Assembly (NCBI GenBank): GCA_945957185.1
Contig: CAMFKA010000041.1
Span: forward strand, 1 to 11,725
Reading direction: 5' to 3'
Length of the DNA stretch: 11,725 bases
Source of the DNA: an uncultured Chlamydiaceae bacterium
Lineage (GTDB): Bacteria; Chlamydiota; Chlamydiia; Chlamydiales; Parachlamydiaceae
Shown here piece by piece: positions 1 to 9,000 of the stretch (within the stretch, counting starts at the first letter, position 1; every line of letters begins with the position of its first letter). A program made the translations under genes and the position numbers. The notes under the pieces were generated by a model. It was given only the letters and a program-made list of their open reading frames with translations. It made no database searches and was not told the DNA's origin.

Positions 1-3000
1 ATGAACGTATGTATCAAAACCGGTATCATATAATGCAAACTTTGTCTTGGAACCGGTGCGATTCTTATAGGGTCTGAAATTCCATTTTATAAAATTTGCT
101 TCCTTCTGATCGACCAGCAAAAATGTCTGCTGCTCTTCAGATTGGCAGCACAATATCTGGTAGGCCGGAGGAAGATCACCCAAAAATGGCACCACGCCTG
201 TTGGCTGTCGTGACCGCGTCATTATGGGAGCGAAATTGTTGGTGGCAAGTAAATTCTGTGGAATCACGCGCGACAACACCTCTAATTCCCCTTCGCACAA
301 GTCGCGCACGCGATGGATCGGAACTAATAGATCCGTATTCAACTTCAACCAATTTTCCAGCTCATAAAAATCTAAATCTTTTGGCCAATACCACCGCTCA
401 ACATCGCTAGAGGAAACACCAATCAGTGACACTTGCTCTTGTGTTTCTTGCACTCTCTCTTGCTGCTCCTCAATGTTTTGTTGCTCTTTAGCGTCTACAT
501 CGATATGCGTTCGTACCCTGAGTCCTACACCTGTATGGTAAACACCTTCTGTCAAAGAGATATCGACTTCTTTGGGCAAGTTGCCGGAGGTCGCCGTATC
601 TAGCCTTGTGTCGATTTCCCTGATCTCCGGAACTGTAAACAACCCGGTCGGCACTCCGCTCTTCAATTTTTCCCGATAGATCTTTAACGCTTCACGCGCG
701 GAGCCTTTTCGTATTGCTCCGGCAAATAAACCGCTTGGTCTAACCTGAACGACTTCAACAAAATACTTTTTCCCCAAACCAAAATGATCAATCATTCCTA
801 TCGGACAGGACAAATTGACGATTTTCCTTAGCAACACGCTTCGAGGGATGGACGCCATGGCTTTATAGGCGCTTTCGTAGTTCTCTTTCTCGCGATGAGG
901 CTCCGTATTTTTTACGAAATATTCGACGACGTCATTCGGAATGACTTCTTCTAATCCGATCCCTCTTCTAATGACTTCCGTTGTGGTAAAAGTGAACGAT
1001 TGCCCGTCTTTGAGACCGCGCATTCTCCAAGGCCCTTGGAAGCCTGTCAAATCCGTCAACTCACCAAAGGTGACAATGGCCTTGCCGTTTTTAGGCTGCG
1101 GGACATCGGCAGCGTCGGTGTGGGACTGATCGAAGTAGGTGAATCGCTCTTCCAACTTCAAACGCGATTGCTTATAAGGAATAGGTTGCGCGCTGTCTTT
1201 TGTAAGAACGACTTGATTGTCTTCAGAATCCCAAAAGACGACCCCTTTAATATCGGGGCGATACATTTTGATAAACTCCAGCATGTGCGCAGCGACAATT
1301 CCATTGGCAACGCCTCGATAGAGGGCTCCCCTTTCGATGATAGCGCAATACTCGGAGCCTTCTTGAAAGAATCGATCCAAGGTTTCGTCGAGGAGTCCCA
1401 TAGCTGTTGTCGCATAAAGGATGGGGATCGGAGCATTTCCACATAAGCGACGGATCGTTGCGACGGTCTCCCCTTGCGTACCAGGATCGAGTACGAGCTT
1501 TACGCCTTCCGGATAAGTTTCGTGGTTATCGCGAGACCCTGTGCACGAAGTAAACTTCGACAACATGGCACCAAAAGTGTGGGAGTTGCTGTAGCTTTTC
1601 TCGCCGTAGTATTTAATCTCTTCCGAAACCAACCGTCGCACATAAGACAATATGAAGCTGCTGTGATGCGTGAGCGAGCCGATCAACGCATCGTCATTGC
1701 AGATATCTTTTTCGAATAAGTTGCGTCCATTGGTATGGTGAGAAAACTGCTTTGCAATCGTTGTGCTTTCTGGAGGGAAACCCCATTTTTTGGAAAGTTT
1801 GATCGCTTGCTCTCGAAGCACATGGATATAGGTGGACACTTCAGTAGGTTTTAGTCCTCGCTTCAAGTAAACAATGCAAGTGTTGACATACGCTTCGTAG
1901 GGGGATTCCGAGTGAGACTCCTCGTTCGGTTTGTCGTTTCCGTCCGCAGGGTGAGCGATAGGGGTGTTTTCTTTTTTCGACAAAGTGTAGCTGACAAATG
2001 GCAACGAATCGAAACCGTGAGGCAAGTAAGTGTTCAGCATTCCCTTTACTAGGCAGATCTCTTCATAATTCCGGTGTTGTTGTAGATATTCCGGAGCTGG
2101 TATTTCGTTTTGCAAGAATCGGATCACAGCATTGACGTGTTGCTCCGGAATGTCGAATTGACGCAACACTCTAGGGTAGAGCTGCGGCGAAATTTGAGCT
2201 CTAAAGTACTCCTCAGGAATTTTATGTAAGACCGCTTCGGAGTCTCGGAAAGGGATCAGTTCAGGTGGATCTAAATCGATTAGCCATTGAAACACCATCT
2301 CCATCGCTTTTCTATATTTTTTGTCGATCTTCTGCGCCTTTCCAATCGAAAATTGTAGATCGATATCGTGTTTGAAGTTCAAATGCGCTTCGTCGATATT
2401 CCCTTTACCGTAAGTGAAGATGAATTTCAGGATTTTTGCATATAAACGGATCTTGGTAAGTTCTTTTTTATTGTCTTTGTCGGCGGTGTTTAGCAAATCG
2501 ATGAAATTCAATTCGATGGACTGTAAATCCTCTTTCGTCATGTTGATGGGTTCTGCATACTTCAATGCGCGCTGCAGTGTCAGATAGAGACCTTTCAGAG
2601 TCTTGGTCGATACGTGACGATCTCTTCCAAAACTAAATGCAAACGAACTTTGCTTGTAAACATCGCTCATTCCTCTGCTGATCTCTTCGATATTTGTCTT
2701 TGCTGTCGGCGACGGCCAGATGTTAATGACAAAATGGGATTTATCAGATCCAAAATAATTGATGAGCGGCATCCCAAATGCTGTCTTCCCACTTCCCATG
2801 ATCAGCTCGATCACTTGCTTTGCACCGTTTCCGGTCAGCAATTTCTCGAACATCTCCGCTTGCTTTTTCCACAACACCTTCCCTGTGTTGGCTTCAAAAA
2901 CGAGAAACCCAAGCAAAATGCGGGAATTTTTTCCGGCATACTGGTAGGCACGACGCACATGGAGAGCTTTTCCGATCTCTTCAATTTTGCCACTTTTGAA

Positions 3001-6000
3001 AGCACGGTCTGCTGCCTGAAAGAGAGCTTCCCAACGGGAGTTTCCGACAAGATGCAATTGGACGAGGAGTTTCAAATGCTCCAGCCAATCGGGAGCCAAC
3101 CCGGTTTTTCGCATGAGAATGTCGTCTTCTCCACGGAGAATCCGCTCGAAAATCTCTTCGAAGGAGATCTCTTCACGATCTTTGAAGTGGTCATCAAAAG
3201 TTGTTGGGTTTCGCGCGGCTTCTCTGCTTGCGGCATTGGCGAAAGAGACAATTTTTTTCCTCTCAGCAGCAACCCTTTTCATTGTGGCGGATTTGATCTC
3301 GTCGATCTCCATTTTCAATTCTTCGAGATCCCCCGTCAATGTGATTTGTGACGCAGGTTCGACAGGACGGAGATGGTACTCTAAAAAGCTTTCGTACAAC
3401 TCTTCAAAGGCGGCACCGGCGATTGATTCGTCTATTAATGTGATCGGTGTTTTATCTTCATCGCTGGAACTATCAACATTAACAACGTTGAAATAGCGGC
3501 TCAAGAGGTGGTCATAAACGGCATCGATGGCGTGGTCACGCGTTCTTAGGTCCAAAGCCCACTCATTCGAAATCGTTCTGTTATCAACCAGTTGATTCGC
3601 AGAAACGAGGTCGTGTTTTTTGCTGATTTTTTCGATCTGATTCAAGTGTTTTTTGACTTTTGGCCAGTAGTAAATGAGGTTGACGGCTCGATTTAAGTTA
3701 AACAGGTACTTCGCAAAAGGAACAACCGATTGGGCAACCTGAACGCCAGATTGTTTAGCGACAGACAAGACGCCATTGCTCGTCAACACACCCCCTATCA
3801 TTTCCACTCTTGCGCGCGATAGGAACACGTCTACAAAAGAAACGAGCAATTGCGACAACTGTTTTTTTGTCTCTTCATTAGTTGTAGCGAACTCTTCTTT
3901 CAAGATATCGACCTGCTGCGCAAAGGGCATCACTGATTTGTCTGTATTTTGAACCGTGATCTGGTAGTGTGCAAATCTAAAGCCTTCAAGGAGCCCTTTG
4001 TAATTCTTTGCAAGTGTTAACATGTCGACAAAAGGACGTATGTCTTCCTTATAATTCCCTGTCAATAAGAGAAGGTGGCGTCGAAATCTTTGCGACTTTT
4101 GCTCGAAAATTTCTTTAACAGCATCTTCATCACTTGGACAAATGCCTAACAAAAGATAGAGGTAGGTAAAGAAGTATCTTTGGAAATCTGTCGGCCCAAT
4201 TTCATAAAATAGCACCGGAGCTGCCTGCAGATCGGCTGCAAAATTGAACGAAAGAAACGCGGTGCTTAAGTTCTCTTTGAATTTTTCGTTTTGCGTATCA
4301 ATCGAATAGCGCCTTACTTTACGAACGATGTCCACCGCATTCATCACGAAGCCGGCACCGGAGACGTCATTCTCTCCCCCTGTCACTGCGCCTAACATCG
4401 GAAACTGCACTCGCGTCACTTCTGTTTTATCCGTCATTAACGCTGCTATCATGTACTGTATGCGTGACTGGTCTTCATCCAAATATTTTGCACCCAGTTT
4501 AGTAAGGCGTTTGGTCAAATGCGGATGCAGCAGCATCCCCCCAACCATTTTCATAGCCCCACTTTTCTTTAGGATCGTTTTGATTTGAGCCGGAATTTTA
4601 TCTTTGACCAAAGCCGCAGCGTCGACGGACAATCCTTTCAGCAAATTCAATTCGGAGAGCTCGTGAATGGGAAGCTCGAATCCTCGATTTCTTAACGAGA
4701 GGTAGCACTTTTGCGCCATCAACCACAAGGTAATCCTCAGAGGCTTTGCCCTTTCCAAAATTGCTTCGGCATTGAAAAAGAGAAGATCATTTTCGTACAA
4801 AAGTGTGGCGAGGCGGCATCCAAGGCAATTCATCTCTTTGGAGCTCTCTATCAACAAGGGAAGCAACATCAGCGGGACAAAAGACCAAACGCTTTCAGGT
4901 AAAGGCCCGCGCTTTCCTAACAGCTCCAATTCACTTAAATACCTGCCGCACTCGGCAATGTTCGCTTGTGTATAGCTGAAGACCATCAGATAAGCAACAG
5001 CTTCGGCACTGTCAGGAATCAGCTGTCCGCTTTTCGTTATTGTACACGAGATCATCGAACTGGAAACGGCGCCCACTTCCGGAATCCAACGCATAATTCC
5101 GGAGGTAAGAGTGAAATTTAATCCCAATTTAGCGATGGTTGCCGCGGCGAGTTGCCCCAACGATAGCGGCATCAACAGAATTTTCCTTTCTCCATCATCG
5201 TTTTGTACGAGCAAACTCTGCGAGAACGGTAACAAGTCTTTCTGGTTTTGCTTTTCAGCAATATAAAACCCGGAGAACTCCCCTTCACCATAAGCGCGGA
5301 CTTTTCCGTCAACCTCTGTTGTACGGAATACTAAATTCGGAATCTTTGTGAACGTGATCTTTGCAACTACTCCCGGACTCTCGTATTTTGTATAAACGGC
5401 TATGTCGTCAAGGGGTTGAAACCACGACAACAACGAAAGGGCGTGGGGTACTTCTGACAAGTTTACACGTTGCAATGCTTCGACTGATTCAGATCCAACC
5501 CCTCCCATGCCGATCGCTTCTGTGTCTTCATCGTCGATGATAGGGGCCGCGTGAACCATCGAAACAAACGTGTCGACGTTATAATAAAACTGTTTGGTTT
5601 GGTGATTTTTTAAGAGTAAATTTAAATTTACAGAAAAGACTCCATTGGAAAATACGGGATAAACCCCTCTCCACTCCCCTACTAAACTTTCTGCGCTGAC
5701 ATACTCTCCCAAAATCTCGATCATGAACTTTTCAACCAACGAAGGATTTTGATAAAATTGCTCTATAATAAAAGCTTTCCAATGAGTGAGCGTCAATGCT
5801 GCCGCATGAAATGGTGTGATCGGTTGGTGTTTTGGGGAACTCTCCTTCACAAACCCTCTCGCAACGTCCAATATCGCGCGCTCTAAAGCATCCACAGAGA
5901 CTTCATCTTCCAGGTTTTCGTCCAGGTAAGATTCAACCAAAACGCTCCAGTCGTTCAAAACACCTTGCTTAAGTCTCTCGCGGATTGTATCGCGAATCTC

Positions 6001-9000
6001 GTGAAGACGATTTGCAAATCGCTCTTCGGCTAGTCTGAGCGCCATCCTTGCAAATCTATCATTGTGCGCTTTCGCATACCCTTCATCAATGATGTTTAAA
6101 ATGGTTTGTATCAATACCGAAAATAGATCGGGGTCGGCTGCGGTGGCATCAAAACTAAAAACATAATTGGAGAAAAAGTCGTCGGGATTGATCCGTTTTA
6201 AAAATGCCCCTTTAGTGTCCCGTATCAGCTGCAGAGTCCTTAAAAACTCCTCTGCCCTATACTTAAACGTCTCAGTCCTTTTTCGCCGTAAAACCGGAGT
6301 GTCAGATTCCCATCGCGGATCACTGATCTTCCCTTTAATATATCTTGCAGGTGGATTGTCAAAGTTTTTGGTCTCTTTGCCTGCTTCCGTTCCAATGTGA
6401 ATGCAATCACAGTCTTTAAAACCTCTTGCGTTATCGTCATTACCATTGCAATAGCGAAAATGATTCCCATGATCGTTTTTCAGGTGCGAAGAGAAGGTTC
6501 GCGTACTTGCAGACAGTTCTCCGTCGTTTAACGGCTCATGTCTAGCAAAACTGCTTAAAGCGCTAAACTCCATTTTTCTGTAGTACTTCATTGCAGCAGG
6601 TAAACAGTCTACACCGGACGGATCTTTTAGGTTGTTAAAAAGGGTATTTACCTCGCGACTTATCCTTATACTGCGAGGAATAATATTAACGGCATTGGCA
6701 GCAAACTCAACGAGATTTCCTGCTACATTCTTCCATGGACGATGTAGATCATTAACCGACTCTACAAAAGAATGAAACCAATTGAGTTGATTTCTTTGTT
6801 TTTGAACGTGGGGTTGAACAAGGCTTGCAACTTCCGGTCTTCTTGCGATTGTGTCGTAAAACATGTAGGTTCTAAGATCGAGACGATCCAGTTGTTCATA
6901 TTTAAATGAAGAGCCGTCCTCTCCAAAATTGAAATTTGAAGGGTGACGAATCGACAATCTTGTCTGCTGCGCTGATTCCGAGATCGCTTCTTTCACCAAC
7001 TTTTGTCGCGGTTTTTTTCCATCGTAAAACGATATCCTATCCGATTTGAAAACAATAAATATGTGCGAGAGTTGTAAATAAGTGCTCACACTTTTAATGT
7101 GCAGCAACGACTCGCGCCCCGTCGTCATAAATGTAGTAAATTCTAACCCGCTTGGCGATAACCCACTAATGTTTAGCGCTCTAACACACAAACTATTGCA
7201 GATCACATAAAGCGCGTACAGCGAGACAGTATTTTCAACATTCGAAGTGTACTCAAGAAAAAAGCGATGTAGACGGTATAGCAGTGGGATCAATTTTTTA
7301 GGATCGATCTCGTTAGAATACCACATTACATTTCCTTCATCAGTAGCAATTGGAATCGGGAGCTTCCGCACAAACTGCGTCGCCACCACCCACGCTTGCG
7401 CAGAATAGGAGCTCAAACGTGTATCCACAAATTTATCGAAATGTTTACCCTTATTAATGTTGCGGTCTACTTTCATATACATCGCCACAGATTCTATATA
7501 TTCGAGCAATCCCTCTAAATGCCCTTCGAGGTTGCTTGGCGTAATTTTGATTCGATTCCAGAAAAAAAGAGGTCCCTCTTTAATTGCATCCTCAACTTGT
7601 CCAATATAGGGGATACACAAGTATTCACTTAAAACCCCTATGTGAAGGTAGAGCGCAACGGGAGATTTGTTAAACTGGAGCTTAGAAAACGGAGAAAATA
7701 TTTTGTAAAATTCAGGCAACTTGGTTACCCACGATTTACCTTTGAGTTCATCAAGCTTTCCCCAATCCGCAGCATTTGGTGCTGATGAAGTGCTCCATAC
7801 TCTTGTACCTTCTTCATAAGAGTTTGCGTTGATGAGCTTGGCGATTGCTTCATTTTGAGAAAGGGTTAAATTGTCGGTTTGACTTCTCCACCAACACTTT
7901 AAGAGCGAAAAATTAGGAACAGGTAAATCTTTTGCCACGTCAGGATATTTTGCTTTTAAGTATCCGACAGCACGATTGTAGGCTTCTACTTTAATTCGAA
8001 AGTATGATATCAACAGCTCTGGATTTGCCACTCCCGTGGCAGCTTGCAGTTCTATCAATTTCTTTAAAACTTCATATTGATGAATTAATACCTCTAAAGG
8101 GTCTTCAGGGTCTAGATCGGAGAGATATTGTGAAATGTTGTTTTTAGTTAAAATTGAGAGATCCGGAGCTTGCTCCGGCACAAATGGATAAATTTCATGC
8201 AGTCTTTCTATCGTCCGGCAAAGTACACACACAAAACCGAGAGCTTTTTTTTCAACTTGAGGATTTGTCGGTGTGTCAGGTATGTAGACTCCCATTTTTT
8301 GCAGGATTTGATCGAAGTTGTGGTCGTTCAGGCTGACATCTTGTAAAATATCTTTGCTCTGCTCCATCCAATAGAGGAAAACATGATTTCTTGTACGAGA
8401 TGTTGAACCGGAAGCTTGTTCCACAATCTCACTTTTGGACCAAAGAGGAGCGTTTGGTTGAATAATTTTATGAAAATCTGCAATGTATTTCTGTGTCTGA
8501 TGTCTTAAATCTAAGTCAATTATTGGAATATCCAAAGTCCAATTTTGTAATTTTTTTAGATCAGGAATCGGTAATAATTGTATTAACGGCGATGTTGGAT
8601 TGTTAGTCCGTAAAATCTTTGTTGTAAAAAGATATACCAACAGAAACATTTGATAGCAGGCAAACATTAAACCAGGAATCTCGGGGTGAGGGTTGATTGT
8701 GTTTGCGAGATCCTTGATATGGTTTTTGAGTTCCTGATAATCTGCCGAAAGCGAAAGGAGGTGCTGAAATGGTGTTTGTTTAAGTCGGTCTGAAAGCAAA
8801 TTATAAGGATCCTCGCTTTCTACAATACCTCGAAGCGTATTTAAGTTGTTTCTAAAAAAACTTAAGGAATATCCTTTTTTTAAGTTGTTGAGTTGCCTTG
8901 CAGACTCAGCTTCAGCATCAAATTGAGATATCTCCTCCACAGAGTTGCTAGCGTTCGCGGGCTCAAGGGTGAGTTCCGGTACACTAATCGGTAATTCAAC

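Noticed and set aside
1000..1446. Plus-strand open frame of 148 codons
   Set aside because: It lies antisense to the conserved DQSHT/WRMRG block, where codon constraint on the other strand suppresses stops. No independent evidence of a gene.
2614..3351. Plus-strand open frame of 245 codons, the longest on that strand
   Set aside because: It is antisense to the conserved ATPase region of the giant gene, has no convincing ribosome binding site or domain, and overlaps a frame fixed by recognisable motifs. It is best explained as a shadow.
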